From assembly GCA_028023455.1 (NCBI GenBank), contig JAQFVV010013302.1, positions 99,935 to 163,934 of the forward strand: a stretch of DNA of 64,000 bases. Direction: 5' to 3'. This stretch comes from Epiperipatus broadwayi. Its lineage: Eukaryota; Onychophora; Udeonychophora; Euonychophora; Peripatidae. Of the stretch, positions 13,701-27,265 are shown piece by piece; position 1 is the first letter of the stretch, and the number at the start of each line of letters is the position of its first letter. The position numbers and the translations under genes were made by a program. Under the pieces are notes generated by a model, which saw only the letters and a list, made by a program, of their open reading frames with translations, had not been told where the DNA came from and searched no databases.

Positions 13701-14159
13701 TGATGCTTGAAATGATAATAAATAAAATATTAATAACAAAATTATTTTCATTGTATTTTATGTCTGTAAAAAAGTTCAAATCTTATTTCAAATTACCACT
13801 GCGGCCACTTTGATTCATTTGTAACTTTTTATATAAAAAGCGATTTCCTAAAGTTTATTGTCAATTTCTTTTTATTGGCTGTTTTTTTTTTTTAACTCTT
13901 TACTGAATCAAATTCACAAAAGATTTCTCAATATCTAAGTTTTTTTTTTTTTTTTTAACTGAATCATTAATATAATTTAAAGGTACATGTGTTTATAGAT
14001 ATATTCTAGTGTGTGTACGTATGTAGATATATTTGAACATAGTGTAATATTATTAATATACAATATTTAAAATCTATATTCATTTATATTACTCAAATTC
14101 TTATTATTTATGTTGAATAAAAAAAATGTACTTAAAACAAAAACAAAAAATTATAAATA

Positions 14160-14600
14160 AAACTAGGGAACAAGTTTAATATGGCTACTGAATTCATTTG
14201 ACGTCAAAGCTGGGTCACAATGAGAGAAGAAACTTTGGAAAGTAGTCTCATATTTCTCGTACATTGCAGCTAAATATAGGAATGTTTTGGCATTCTGTCA
14301 TACAGCGATTACGGGGGAGGGGTACAAAACATATGAAAAACATAGGTGGAATCAAGTGTGAAATTATTAGCCATTAATTTTCAGAACTTTTCTTGAAAAT
14401 GATGCAATCAGCTGAGAAAGTGAAGTTTTATATAAGAATTAACAAAACATTCTGGGAACCAGAGTAACAAAAATCTAAAAATTACTCCTGCCCATGTATG
14501 GAAACCACATCTCAAGTAACTTTATGCCTTCCTTGCAATCTATCTACTCATTGGCTGAAATTAATAATTACTTACATACGGGAGAAAAAACCGAACCATG
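14160..14600. other. GC-richer unique stretch with CRE palindrome
   Basis: This block is less AT-rich than its surroundings. It carries a perfect TGACGTCA palindrome near 14199 and an inverted CCAAT motif (ATTGG) near 14550. No reading frame or repeat copy is seen. It could be a regulatory region or an unrecognised repeat. Confidence 0.25.
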
Positions 14601-14929
14601 GGAAATAATTTAAATTTTACAATTGAATTTTTACTTTCTTTTCTTCTTCTTTTTTTTTTTAAAAAAAATCACAGTTAACAAAAAAGTTAATTTGTTTTTT
14701 CTTTCTTTTTTAGTAACTTTTAATTATAAAACTACTCAAATAACTCAAATAAAACGTAAAAAAAAAAAAACTATATATATTATAATATAATTCGTATTTT
14801 ATTAGTATATATATATTGCTTCTTATATCAGAATTAATAATATTGCAATATAATTTTTATTGTAATAAAATATATGTGAATATTTGTTTGATAGTTGCGA
14901 TTTGAAAAAGTATTTATATACTGCAGATA

Positions 14930-15860
14930 TATCATCATCATCATCATTAATCATAATCGATCACTGCAGGATGAAGGGTTCTCCAAGTTCAATCTATCTT
15001 CTCCGATCTTTAGCTTTTCTTCTCTACACTACCCCTGCACACTTTCTTATTTCATCCATCCATCTCACACGTGGTCTTTTTCTGAGTCTTTTACAATCTC
15101 TTGGAATCCAATTTAAAATTTCAATTGTCCATCTAATATCATCTCTTCTAGCAATATGTCCAGCCCAACTCCACGTCAGTCTTTTAATTTTTTCAATGAG
15201 GTCAGTAACATCTGTTTGTTCTCTTATCCATATATTGCGTTTTCAGTCATTTCTTGTTACTCCAAACATGCATCTCTCCATACTTCTTTGAGTGGTCTAA
15301 AATCTCTCTATTGCTCTTCTATTAAGTGTCCAAATGTCAGATCCATAAGTAAGAACTGGTAAAACACATTTCCTTTTCAAACACATAGGCATATTTCGTG
15401 TTAGTATCAAGTTATTTCTATCAAAAGCACTCCAAGTTTAATTCTATGCTTAATTTCATCCATTATGTTTCCATCTGTATTAGTAACCTGACCAAAGTAT
15501 TTGTATCTGTTAACTTCTTCTAACTCATCATAAGCAATTTTTATTTTCATATTTTGAGAAAATCCATTGAACATTACTTTAGTCTTTTTAACATTTATCT
15601 TTAGTCCTACTTTCCTACTTTCATCTGATAACTCCTGCAACATTTCCTGCAGCTCTAAAGCATTGTTTGAAAAAACAACTACATCTACTGCAAAATCTAA
15701 ATGAATTTAATAATCTCCATTTACTTTCACTCCTTTAGCTGCCTATTTTAATTCACAAAATACTTCTTGCAGCACTGCTATAAAAAGTTTTGGAGATATG
15801 GAGTCACTCTGTCTTACACCCTTCTTGATATGGAGTCACCCTACATGCAATTTATTTACA
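14930..15860 (-). pseudogene. RTE-like LINE, RT C-terminal half and 3' end
   Basis: Read leftwards, the order is DSISPKLFIAVLQEVF (about 15800), a palm-like LDFAVDVVVFS where FADD is expected, MLQELSDESRKVGLKINVKK (15643-15584), YKYFGQVTNTDGN, then LTYGSDIWTLNRRAIERF and RKRPRVRWMDEIRKCAG. It ends after IELGEPFILQ in a (TGA)n run at about 14935-14955. The order and the TGA-repeat tail fit RTE-clade (BovB-like) LINEs. The catalytic Asp pair is damaged and several frameshifts are present. Confidence 0.8.
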
Positions 15861-16974
15861 ATCTTTTATTACCAAGAGGCTTGAAACATCAGAGTTGTAC
15901 AACTTTTAAACTATTTGTTCATTAATTGACATGTAATAATTAGCTATAAAACTACTCAAACAAGATATGATGAGACTAGTTGTGACAAAAATTATATATA
16001 TATACATCAATATTACAATATAAATTTGTATTAGTACATATAATTATTTTTCTAAGAACTGCATTGTTTATTTTAAATAAAACTCTAAATTATGCACATC
16101 TCTCTTGTACTTTTCACAGTTGTTTTTATTAAAATGCCTGACAAGAAAAAATTTGCAGCTCTGAAAAAGATTGCTAAATATTCAGAGATATCAAACTTTT
16201 TTATAAAAAGCATTGTAAAAAGTTCAAGGAGGAAGTGCATACTTTAGGGTACTCTATTAAATAAATGCAATGTGATTGAGCAAACACTTTATATTATTGC
16301 ATCTTAAATCATTATAAAATTGTGGGATGATCTCTATTGTATAACTAATTTCAAAACAAGTATGATTTAAAACATTATAATTCTCTTTAAATATTAGAAG
16401 GTCATTTAAAAATTTATATTGACAATAAATAATGAAATATGTAAACAATGGTGATTTTAAATAGGGTGTAAATCCTTAAAGAAATTGAACAGGGCAAATT
16501 TCTAATGACCATTCCATACATTCTTGCCATTGCAGCTATTATTACTATATGATTATTCATATAGTATATGACTTCACATTACCCCATCAGACAGCATGGT
16601 TTTTTAACTCCAAGTTTAAGATCAAAAGACACTGTAGTCTTTTTTTTCAGTTACCCGACAGTTCTTAAAGAAAAAATCAGTTGAGTTTTCTTGAAAGCAG
16701 AATGATGTGAATAAACGTTTTTTAAAATACATATTTACAATTATGCCAGATAAAAATTAAATTATGGCTTTTATTCCTAGGAGGTGGTAAAGTCAGTACC
16801 AAGCCAAGGAACCAATTGGAAGCCAAAGTTGGAGAATGCTAATAATCTTTTAATTGTAGACCCAGGTTGTCATTTGATGATGAATTTTAATTAGGTACTT
16901 AGAACTGCATATCACATTCAAACAAGAAAGATTGCATGAATTAGAAGAATAACTCTCATACTAAATGGGGCACT

Positions 16975-17515
16975 GAATTTTGAAAGTTAGAAGAAAAGTT
17001 GGAGAGACAATTATTTAAAAAGTGACCAATGACTGCTTTTGGTAGAAAAAACTTAGTATTAAAAAAATATACCTATGTATTTGGAAAAAAAGTTTTTAAT
17101 GAATGTGTTTTACTAGTTCTTACTTATGGATCTAAGAGTTGGTCACTTAACAAAAAAGCAGTACAGAGACTTCAGACTACTCAATGAAGTATGGAGAGAC
17201 GTATGATAGGAGTAATAAAGAGATTGAAAATGAAATACATGTGTGAGAGAACAAACAGATGTTACTGATATCGTTGGAAGAATTGAGAGACTGAATGAGT
17301 TGAGTTGGACATATCATTAGAAGAGATGATAATAGATGGGCAGTTAAAATCTTAAACTGGATTACAAGAGATTGTAAAAGATCTAGAAAAAGACCACATG
17401 TGAGAAGGATGAATAAAATAAGAAAATGTGCCAATGCAATGTGGAGAAAACAGGCTAGAAATTGTAAAACTAAATTAAACTTGGAGCTACAGTGGATCAA
17501 TAATGTTTGAAAATG
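16975..17515 (+). pseudogene. RTE-like LINE 3' end
   Basis: The frame reads KKVFNECVLLVLTYGSKSWS, then LNKKAVQRLQTTQ, ERRMIGVIKR, and later frames matching the KRPHVRRM and W-IELG tail. Related copies lie at 14930 (minus), 47375 and 62955. Stops and frameshifts are numerous. The end near GATGAATGATAATAG is a degraded TGA-repeat tail. Confidence 0.75.
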
Positions 17516-17711
17516 ATGAATGATAATAGATTTTGAATACTTTTTGAATATTTTTAAAAATCCTTAATCTATTAACTCTAAGTATATAACTTCATTTACA
17601 AAATATTTTCATATACGATTGTAATTAATTTATTATTTAAGGGAATGATTATAATTTCTATTAAATTCATTCAATTTTCTTTTATAATACATAATTAATA
17701 TATAAAATATT

Positions 17712-18087
17712 CAAACCCAGACTTTCACATGGCCCTCAACTTCCCATTCAATCTTAAACTGCTGACCCACCTGATCACACACATGTTGAAAAGATAAATA
17801 ATCACCATTATACATATTTTATACTAAACCAGCACTCATCAGTTGGTTGAGATTACCATCTCCACACATATATACAATCAGTGCTCAGCTTTACATTAAG
17901 ATAGTCAATCTTCACACTTTAATGAACAGGCTTCAAACTATTCCAATCCACAACTCTTCAGCCATCCATTTCATTGAATATCTGATGATGGAACATTCAA
18001 GGTCTACGTAAGTGCCAAGGTTGTTAACCTACTCATGTTGACGTTAGTCATTCTAAACTCATGTTCATGAAAATAATCCATTTATAC
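17712..18087 (+). repeat. F6 dispersed repeat, copy a
   Basis: About 375 bp matching 61858-62240. Shared blocks are CAGACTTTCACATG, TGTTGAAAAG, AATAATCACCA, CATCAGTTGGTT, ATCTGATGATGGAA and CATGTTGAC. The CTGATGATGGAA block followed by GTGCCAAGG looks like a decayed CTGATGA-stem-GAAAC motif, which would link F6 to the hammerhead-bearing families. That link is weak. Confidence 0.7.
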
Positions 18088-18089
18088 AT

Positions 18090-18889
18090 ACATATTTTTA
18101 GCTATAAATTTATTAATGAGAAAAATCCAAAATTGATTTTAAATATTATTTAAATAATTGGTTATTTTTGCAATAGCACCAGGTTAATTACTGGCAAGTA
18201 ATTACCTCTAGTGGTCTTATGGGATAATTTTTGCTCTTAATTACATTCTATTAAAGAATTCCGATTCAATAAAACATTTGCTACGATTTTAATATAGTCA
18301 ACATCAAAAGGTCATTTAGTTATACCTTTAAATTTGAGAAAGTTATATTTTAAATTTTATGAAAAATTTAAAACGAATCTTCATTATTTCAAATAATATA
18401 AATGTACATATTTAAAAATAATTTAAAGTATAAGTAATATTTAAAATACATCCTTTCTATTTTTTAGTTATGTATAATAAAACATTTTTACATCATAATA
18501 TTTATAATACAAATCTAAGTAAAATATTAAAGTTACACAAAATATTAAAAGTGAGATAGTTGGGGGTGGGGGGGTATCACACTACACCTTATAATAAAAA
18601 ATTAATTTTTAATGTAATATTCTTTCTTTTAAGTTCAAAATATTATTATAAAATAAATAATATTTACTAAGGTTGTAAACCTTAAGAATATGCAATGCAC
18701 ATGAAAAGGCAAAGGCCTTAACCACAAGCTTACACTTTAGAAGAAAAATGGACATCACATACAATTCTTTCAAATTATTTTGAATTAATCTGAGAAGACT
18801 TTGATTTTATAGATGTACATTTTAAAATTACACATAACAAAAATCTATTGGGATTTTTTAAATTTACTGAAACAAATGGTTGTTAATGA
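18090..18889. other. AT-rich DNA, nothing recognised
   Basis: I see only low-complexity tracts, including a G run near 18562. Confidence 0.5.
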
Positions 18890-18893
18890 ATGT

Positions 18894-19023
18894 TGTAAAG
18901 GGTAGCTTACAATGCACATATTCACAAAAAGATCAAGCCTATTTATAGAACACAATCTATTTGGAATTTACATTAATAATGGGAAGATTATTTGTTTTGC
19001 ATTATTACATATATACATGTTCA

Positions 19024-19059
<36 letters not shown>

Positions 19060-21320
19060 TTGGAATGAATTAGGGAATACACAATAAATTATTTTATAAT
19101 AATTTTAATACAGCCAGTGTTTTAGAAAATAATATTGTATATATATATATAAACTATTTGAGTAATAAACTGTTATGTATGTATTTTTTTTAATTAAAAT
19201 TGAATATTAATTTATAGTTAAATGATTTAGGGATGGCCTGAAGTTAAGTTAGGTGGTGATGTGTGAAAACAAAACTGATTTTATGTTATTATTTTTTTTT
19301 ATTTGTAATAAATGAAAGGTATTTAAACAATAGACAGTTTAAAATCTCAGTGTTTCATGGGATTTATGCAGCATTTTATATAAAAATAGAAACTTTTTAA
19401 AAGATCATTCTTCTTGAAAATAGTATAGCAGCTACAACAATAGACAGCAGAAAACTAAAATTTAGAATGCTAAAATGGAGTTTTGTTTTTCTTTTATTTA
19501 AATCAAAAACATTTTTAAAAGTTAAATGCTGTAACTAAAAGTTTACCAAATTCAGAGGAAAGAAAGTGAAATAAGAAGTAAGAATAACTAATAAATTTTG
19601 TAATAATTGAAGCATATTTTAAAAGTTGTTGGAGTAATTTTAAATATTTTAAATCTTATTTCCAAAAAAAAGAATAACAAAAATTAATCTGCTGAAAATT
19701 GGAAAAGAAAGAATAATAAAATAATTTTCTTAATATATATATACATAAAGCGCTTCTATATTATCCAATAAAAATTTATGATTACAAATAATTATTAAAT
19801 TGTACTTTAATATGAATATGGGCTAGAGCAAAACATGCTATTGTGTATCATGGTATTTCCTACCAGCTGCATTAAACCTCTATATATTTATTTTTCTACT
19901 TTATTGTAAACACACAAGAAGATGCCTGCAGTCCAAAGTAAACAAGCATTGGAATACTTAATGGTGAATCAAATGAGGATCAAGGTGTTTACCATTAAAC
20001 ACAACTACAGAAGACACCATTGTACCTATCTATCCTAACTAAGGAAAATGATTTACTAAGTGAAACTGCTTTAAAGAACAACTTGCCTAACTATCAATTA
20101 CTACTACCTTCATTAGGATAATTTTTATGAACTTTGTTCCAATTACAATTTTTAATCAAAGAATCAATATTGTAAATTTTTGCTTATTTATTTTTTTTAT
20201 TCGTGTTATCTGTTGTATTTTCACACTCTGATGCTGAAGCCTCATTTTTTTTAGAATTAGCAAAGAAGAAAGGGGGGGGGTTATTCACTTTGATATTTTT
20301 TTATTTTCATTGTAAATAAAATTTAGGTTAACCCATCTGCTTCACATCAGGTTATCCACATAAATATTAAGGTAAGATTCTCTATATTTATTTTCATAGA
20401 TTAAATTGCAACACTTATACAGAATACATATTATATGTTTTATTTTGTTGATTAACCTTGTGTATATATTTTCCAGTATGTTTGACTAATTAATATGTGG
20501 ATTTCTACCATGGGGTATAAGGGTTAAATTAGTAAAATGGTAGGGGTTCACACATGACGCATGTACATATGATTATTTTTTTTATTTTTTTATCATTACT
20601 ATTGTTGTCATACTTTATGATATTTATTATTGTTAATAAATGTTTAAGAGTTTGTATTATTTCGGTCTCTGGTTTATTGAGTTGTCCTGACATTTCATAG
20701 TTTGTAAACAATTATGCATGCACACATATCTATTTTTCTTATCATATAAAAGCTTGAAAATAAAACAAATATAATAAATGCTAGTTATAACCTATATGTA
20801 GGTGCAGGGGTTGCTGTGTGCATCTGTTCATACCTGTTAAAGAAGTCAAAAGCAATATTCTCTCTGGGTTTGAATATTAGGGCATAACGGAATTTAAAAA
20901 GGAGACAAAGTGGATGAACTAACCTAAATTGCATTTAATATTAGTAAATAGGGATAGAGTTAGTCAATTAAAGTGTATGCAATCATTGGTTAAGCATTTC
21001 ATCAGGTTCTCATTAGCATTCTATCAGAAGACCCACAGTCTGAACATAGTTGGATGCAACCTTTTTCCTCTTCTAAGCCTGATAGGTCTCTGCAGATTGT
21101 TTCATTAGAGGCAATAAATTAGAGCATATTAACTTATCCCACACCAGATTGCTACATCTGCATAGTATTAGAGTCTACAAGTTAGTTGACTATCCGTTAC
21201 AGCTGCACACCATTGTTGGGTTTGGTTAGCTTATGATTGTTGATGAAGAGTTCCGTCTGTTATATCTGGCACCATCAACTTTGGGGCCAGTGGTAATCTT
21301 TCTGTTCGTTATGTTTGGCA
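18894..21320 (+). repeat. 5' LTR (about 2.4 kb)
   Basis: Collinear with 24671-27265. It starts TGTAAAGGGTAGCTTACAAT. The right boundary is uncertain: similarity ends at TTCGTTAT near 21312, and the final CA is probably at 21320. Likely promoter and polyadenylation signals are TATAAAA at 20745-20751 and AATAAA at 20759-20764. Relative to the 3' LTR it lacks about 160 bp near 20490 and has a CA/TA run near 19026-19060. Confidence 0.9.
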
Positions 21321-21829
21321 TGCAACGTGATAAACATGGAGATATTACAGTTGATAGATGTATCCAAATGTATTTACCAATAGTTACATCTGGTATCCAG
21401 TATGTTAGGTATGAATATACTCTAATTGTAGGGGTGATCCAGCCACTGGATTTTTGTTTAAATTTTTTTTAAAAAAAATGTTAAAGCACATTTCCATTTT
21501 ATATTTTTCTATCAACATAAACCCAAATGAACTTATACACTTGGCAAATAACTAGCACTTTCATCAAAATAATAGTAATAGTGATAATAGGTCACATAAA
21601 CTTGAATCAATTTTCAATAAAAGATCTAAAGTATTGAGTGTAATTTGGAAATATAGAGGATTGGACAATAAACAGAGACCGATGATAAATAGTTAAGTCA
21701 GTAATAAATGATACTAAAATAGTAGAGTTAGGCATGTGAAAGGACATAGGCTAAAAGTAGAGTTATTAAAAACTAAAAAAAAAAGAGGTAAGATGCAATG
21801 GTTGAGAGTGGCGTGATGCACTGTGGCAT
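21321..21829 (+). other. LTR element leader
   Basis: Non-coding stretch between the 5' LTR and the gag-like frame. A primer-binding site should lie at its start, but I could not match the sequence after 21320 to a canonical TGG start. Confidence 0.5.
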
Positions 21830-21892
21830 GTGATTATTTATAGTTTCATAAATAAATATTTTATAAATAGTTTGCAAATAAATAAATATTTA

Positions 21893-22804
21893 ATGATAAC
21901 CAGAAGTGGTAAGCAATTAAGTAATATGGAATCAAAACATTTGGAGATAGGGAAAAATAATAATGATAGTGATATGATAGATGATGCTACCAGTAATAAG
22001 GTAGAATCTACGATGATTCAGATACCTGGGGGGGGGTCTATTCTGGAAGTTGAACAATCCCCACAAGTGCAAGAAGGGAGTCAAACAGTTTTTCAAATTC
22101 AGATGATTTCTCCCAGAGAGATTACTCAAGTGCCTGAAGTTGGAGTAACTCAGGCTATGCAAGACTGTACAACCTTGGCACAACTAATTTAAGTAATCAT
22201 GGAAATGAAGAGTGATATAAATAGTAAGATGGAGAATATGGCAACCAAGGCTGGTGAAATGAAGAATGATATAAATAATAAGATGGAGAATATAGCAATC
22301 AAATCTGATGAAATGAAAAGTGATATAAATAGTAAGTTGGAGAATATGGCAACTAAGGCTGATATAAATAAAATAAAAAAAGAATTGAAGAAAGATGTGA
22401 ATGATATGAAAGAACAAATGGAAACAAAGATTGATAATGTTGAAATTAAGCTGTCTGAAGATGTGGGACAACTTTTCCTAAAGCTAGAAAATGTTCAGAA
22501 AGACAATATTGAGTTGAAGCAAGGAATGTTAGAGATGAAGAAGGAAATTGATGAAAAGAATACAAGATGCCAGCAATGATTTGATGATTTCAAATGTAGT
22601 GTCATGGAACAATTGGATGCAAAATATGATGAGGCATACAGTAGTCAAGAAATTTTTAAGGAAGAAGTATGTGAAAATCAATGGAGGCACCAAGATAAAG
22701 TTCAGATAAAAAATACAAATTATCCATACAGAGTTGGAGCAAAATTTTACCAAACAAAATACGGAGATACAAACCTTAGGACAAGAACTGAAATGCTTAG
22801 ATAA
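21893..22804 (+). pseudogene. gag-like ORF with 54 bp coiled-coil repeats
   Basis: A single frame from MITRSGKQLSNMESK to RTRTEMLR, interrupted by two stops (22190-22192 and 22577-22579). Residues encoded by 22202-22363 form three tandem 18-residue units of the type EMKSDINSKMENMATKA, each 54 bp in DNA. A strongly charged, coiled-coil-like segment follows to about 22570. The position just after the leader of an LTR element supports a gag role, in which coiled coils would help assembly. No zinc knuckle is visible. An upstream in-frame ATG exists at 21830, but the MITRSG start looks more like a gag N-terminus. Confidence 0.7.
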
Positions 22805-23590
22805 AACCATTACCCAGAGGTTGGGAATCACTGAATCCCAACTGAGTAAGGGTGCATTAGTTGTTGAAACACAATGAACCCAGACTAATTCAAATACTCA
22901 ATATACTGAATTTAAGTTGAGAAAAAAGCAATGGAATGATACTCTCAAGATTCAAGTGATAGAAAAATCACAAGGTTTCAAGATTGATCCCAAGTTAAAT
23001 GATGAAGCCATAGGAGTCAATGACACCTCATACTCTGAAGATGTCATGATAGAGTATTTGAAAGAAAGTTCAATGGTAAATAATTTGGACTCATATTTGA
23101 AATCATTGCAGCACATTTGTGTTTACCATCGAAACAAGAATAAAATGCTTTTCAGTCATGACATTTGTGAGCATAATAGCAATAACAAGATTGGGTTGTT
23201 ACAAGTTCAAACAGTTTTCTGAAGAGAAAATTGTCACACTACAAATACCATTTTTGAAGGCATTAAAGAAATTGGTGAATGTGATCATCTTAGCTGTGCG
23301 TTATGGAAATTAGAGTCTTTCCATAATCGACTAGATGATCAAAACATAGAAAATTATATGAGAACAGAGATGACCATGTTGCAGTCCATAAAACAGAAAG
23401 GTTTTCAGTTCCACAAGATATGTAACACTTATGAAGGACCCTTCACATTTATGAGGCATATAAATGACAGTACTTAAAAGAAAAAGTACATAATAAGGGA
23501 AGGACTTCAAATGATGCAACTTAGGACACATAAAATGGACTTTTTACACTGGATGAATTCTCAAGATATATATATATATTAAAAATAAAT
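22805..23590 (+). pseudogene. Frameshifted continuation of the gag-like region
   Basis: The reading passes to another frame with RKKQWNDTLKIQVIEKSQGF and IEYLKESSMVNNLDSYLKSL, ending at 23222. It then shifts again to ECDHLSCALWKLESFHNRLD and KGFQFHKICNTYEGPFTFM near 23280-23480. It looks like a real protein broken by frameshifts. I do not recognise the fold. It ends at a short TA run near 23570, where the internal deletion probably begins. Confidence 0.55.
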
Positions 23591-23665
23591 AAATGAATGA
23601 AGAAATCAAATGGTGTATGTATACATGTATATATAATACAACTTATGATAGTATCGAAGAATGAT

Positions 23666-24110
23666 ATGGTAAGACAGATAGACCAGATAGTTAATTATAT
23701 CAACTGGAGTGTGAATGAATCCACTGGATTCACACCCATTGAACTACATTTTAATCAATCAATTCCCATGTTGTTCACTAAATATCAACCTATGCCTAGA
23801 TATAAACAAAGTAGTATGGAGGAAAATGTGCAGAAAGCATATCTTCAATTGGTAAGTAAGGCCAATAAAAGGAACAAAAATAAGAGTGGAACTCCACATA
23901 CTTTCAAAGTAGGAGACAAAATTTTAATAAAAATCCCTCATATTAGTAAGCAAATCAAAAATAAATACAGTAAGTTTTACCATATATATAAAGGACCTTA
24001 CACAATAGTTAAACAATCGAGTCGTAATGCATTTTGGTTGGATATGGAAGGACAAGTTAGGGGCACATATAATACATGAATTATGAAACCATACTATGGA
24101 CAATCTTAGT
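23666..24110 (+). pseudogene. Integrase C-terminal fragment (Ty3/gypsy)
   Basis: The frame reads YINWSVNESTGFTPIELHFN, then a basic linker, FKVGDKILIKIPHISKQIKN, KFYHIYKGPYTIVKQSSRNA and GTYN. A frameshift near 24079 separates the terminal MKPYYG. The STGFTP-EL block, the VGDKVL block and the KFY-GPY block are typical of the integrase end and its GPY/F module in Ty3/gypsy elements. The zinc-binding and catalytic core domains are absent, so this is an inactive remnant. Confidence 0.88.
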
Positions 24111-24657
24111 AATTATAGAATCGTCATACTCAACTGATGTGTGGAAAAAAAATGAATGTTGATAAGTAAAAAAAAAATTTAGGTATTATGAAGTTAGGTT
24201 AAAAATTATGATGAGAGTATTCCCTAATGGATACCAAAGCAGATATTAGGATACTTTAGAGCCACTTTATTTAAAAGAGTTAAACCACACTAAGTGATGG
24301 TTGCTCCAATATTCTGTTAGTCCTCAAAGGAAATCCAATAAGACTCAATAGGAGCAGGATAGATGATAACAAGAAAAAAAAGTGCTATCTGAAACAGAAA
24401 CACATTTTTAGTAGTGTGCTCAAAACATAACCATCATTAGTTTAAAAAAACTTATGTTTGAACCCCACCTTGAAAAGTATTTCATGAGAGTGAATAGAGA
24501 AGAATAGAAAGCAGTTTGTATAGTTGAGTTTTAGAAAACAATAGAAAGAGGTTTCATTACCCTTCTTATATTTGTGTAAAAAAACCCCATCAAACTTCAA
24601 ATCCAAACCTTGTGTAAGTGTTAAAATTTTCATGACAGATTAAAATTCTAACCCTGT

Positions 24658-24669
24658 AAGGAGAGGGGG
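24658..24669 (+). promoter_or_regulatory. Polypurine tract of the LTR element
   Basis: AAGGAGAGGGGG lies one base before the TGTAAAG start of the 3' LTR. This is where plus-strand DNA synthesis is primed in LTR elements, and it fixes the LTR boundary. Confidence 0.8.
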
Positions 24670-24670
24670 T

Positions 24671-24842
24671 TGTAAAGGGTAGCTTACAATGCACATATTC
24701 ATAAAAAACAAGCCTATTTATTGAATACAATCTATTTGGAATTTACATTAATAATGGGAAGATTATTTGTTTTGCATTATTAATATATACATGTACTACA
24801 CACATAAATATATATTTATTTGGAATGAATTAGGAAATACAC

Positions 24843-24898
<56 letters not shown>

Positions 24899-27265
24899 AG
24901 CCAGTGGTTTAGAAAGTAATATTGTGTATATATATAAACTATTTGAGTAATAAACTGTTATATATGTATTTTTTTAAATAAAATAGAATATTAATTTATA
25001 GTTAAATGATTTAGGGATGGCCTGAAGTTAAGTTAGGTGGTGATGTGTGAAAATAAAACTGATTTTATTATGTTATTACTTTTTTTTTATTTGTAATAAA
25101 TGAAAGGTATTTAAACAATAGGCAGTTTAAAATCTCAGCATTTCACGGATTTACGCAGCGTTTTATATAAAAATAGAAACTTTTTAAAAGATCGTTCTTT
25201 TTGAAAATAGTATAGCAGCTACAACAATAGACAGCAGAAAACTAAAATTTAGAACACTAAAATGGAGTTTTGTTTTTTATTTAAATCAAAAACATTTTTA
25301 AAAGTTAAATGCTGTAACTAAAAGTTTACCAAATTCAGAGGAAAGAAAGTGAAATAAGAAGTAAGAATAACTAATAAATTTTGTAATAATTGAAGCATGT
25401 TTTAAAAGTTGTTGGAGTAATTTTAAATATTTTAAATCTTATTTCCAAAAAAAAGAATGACGAAAATTAATCTGCTGAAAATTGGAAAAGAAAGAATAAT
25501 GAAATAATTTTTTTAATATATATATACATAAAGCACTTCTATATTATCCAATAAAAATTTATGATTACAAATAATTATTAAATTGTACTTTAATATGAAT
25601 ATGGGCTAGAGCAAAAGATGCTATTGTGTATCATGGTATTTCCTACAAGCTGCATTAAACTTCTATATATTTATTTTTCTACTTTATTGTAAACACACAA
25701 GAAGATGCCTGCAGTCCAAAGTAAACAAGCATTGGAATACTTAATGGTGAATCAAATGAGGATCAAGGTGTTTACCATTAAACACAACTGCAGGAGACAC
25801 CATTGTACCTATCAATCCTTGCTAAGGAAAATGATTTACTAAGTGAACCTGCTTTGAAGAACAACTTGCCTAACTATCAACTACTACTATCTCAATTAGG
25901 ATAATTTTTATGAACTTTGTAATCAAAGAATCAATATTGTAAATTTTTTTTATTTTTATTTTTATTTTTTATTTTTATTCATGTTATCTGTTGTATTTTC
26001 ACACTCTGATGTTGAAGCTTCATTTTTTTAGAATTAGCAAAGAAAAAAGGGGGGGATTATTCACTTTGATATTTTTCTATTTTCATTGTAAATAAAATTA
26101 AGGTTAACCCATCTGCTTCACATCAGGTTATCCACATAAATATTAAGGTAAGATTCTCTATATTTATTTTCATAGATTAAATTGCAACACTTATAGAGAA
26201 TACATATTATATGTTTTATTTTGTTGATTAACCTTGTGTATATATTTTCCAGTATGTTTGACTAATCAACTAGTATCTCTCTATCATATATATAAATTGG
26301 CGGAACTTGTTAAATAGGTTGTTACCATCTGCAAATATATAATTTAGCTAGCCAGCATCTCAATTATTTTAAATAACTAAAGATTATTTTTCTATATAAT
26401 TATGATTTGTAAAAAATGAGTGACATATGTGAATTTCTACCATGGGGTATAAGGGTTAAATTATAATAATCATTAATTAGTAAAATGGTAGGGGTTCACA
26501 TGTGACACATGTACATATGATTATTTTTTTATATCATTACTATTGTTGTTATACTTTATGATATTTATTATTGTTAAGAAATGTTTAAGAGTTTATATTA
26601 TTCCGGTCTCTGGTTTATTGAGTTGTCCTGACATTTCATAGTTTGTAAACAATTATGCATGCACACATATCTATTTTTCTTATCATATAAAAGCTTGAAA
26701 ATAAAACAAATATAATAAATGCTAGTTATAACCTATATGTAGGTGCAGGGTTTGCTGTGTGTATCTGTTCATACCTGTTAAAGAAGTCAAAAGCAATATT
26801 CTCTCTGGGTTTGAATATTAGGGCATAACGGAATTTAAAAAGGAGAGAGAGTGGATGAACTAACCTACATTGCATTTAATATTAGTAAATAGGGATAGAG
26901 TTAGTCAATTAAAGTGTATGCAATCATTGGTTAAGCATTTCATCAGGTTCTCATTAGCATTCTATCAGAAGACCCACAGTCTGAACATAGTTGGATGCAA
27001 CCTTTTTCCTCTTCTAAGCCTGATAGGTCTCTGCAGATTGTTTCATTAGAGGCAATAAATTAGAGCATATTAACTTATTCCATACCAGATTGCTACATCT
27101 GCATAGTATTACAGTCTGCAAGTTAGTTGACCATCCGTTATATCTGGCACACCATTGTTGGGTTTGGTTAGCTTATGATTGTTGATGAAGAATTCTGTCC
27201 ATTATATCTGGCACCATCAACTTTGGGGCCAGTGGTAATCTTTTTGTTCGTTATAATGTACAACA
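24671..27265 (+). repeat. 3' LTR (about 2.6 kb)
   Basis: Collinear with the 5' LTR. It differs by scattered substitutions, an expanded (TAA)n run at 24842-24896, and about 160 bp at 26267-26430 that the 5' copy lacks. It ends TACAACA followed by ATGT. The divergence shows that the insertion is not recent. Confidence 0.9.

Noticed and set aside
14884-15362. Overlapping rightward frames
   Set aside because: They are antisense to the RTE-like relic read on the minus strand.
22184-22831. Leftward frames opposite the gag-like region
   Set aside because: The plus strand has a coherent coiled-coil protein with matching context, and the leftward frames are its shadow.
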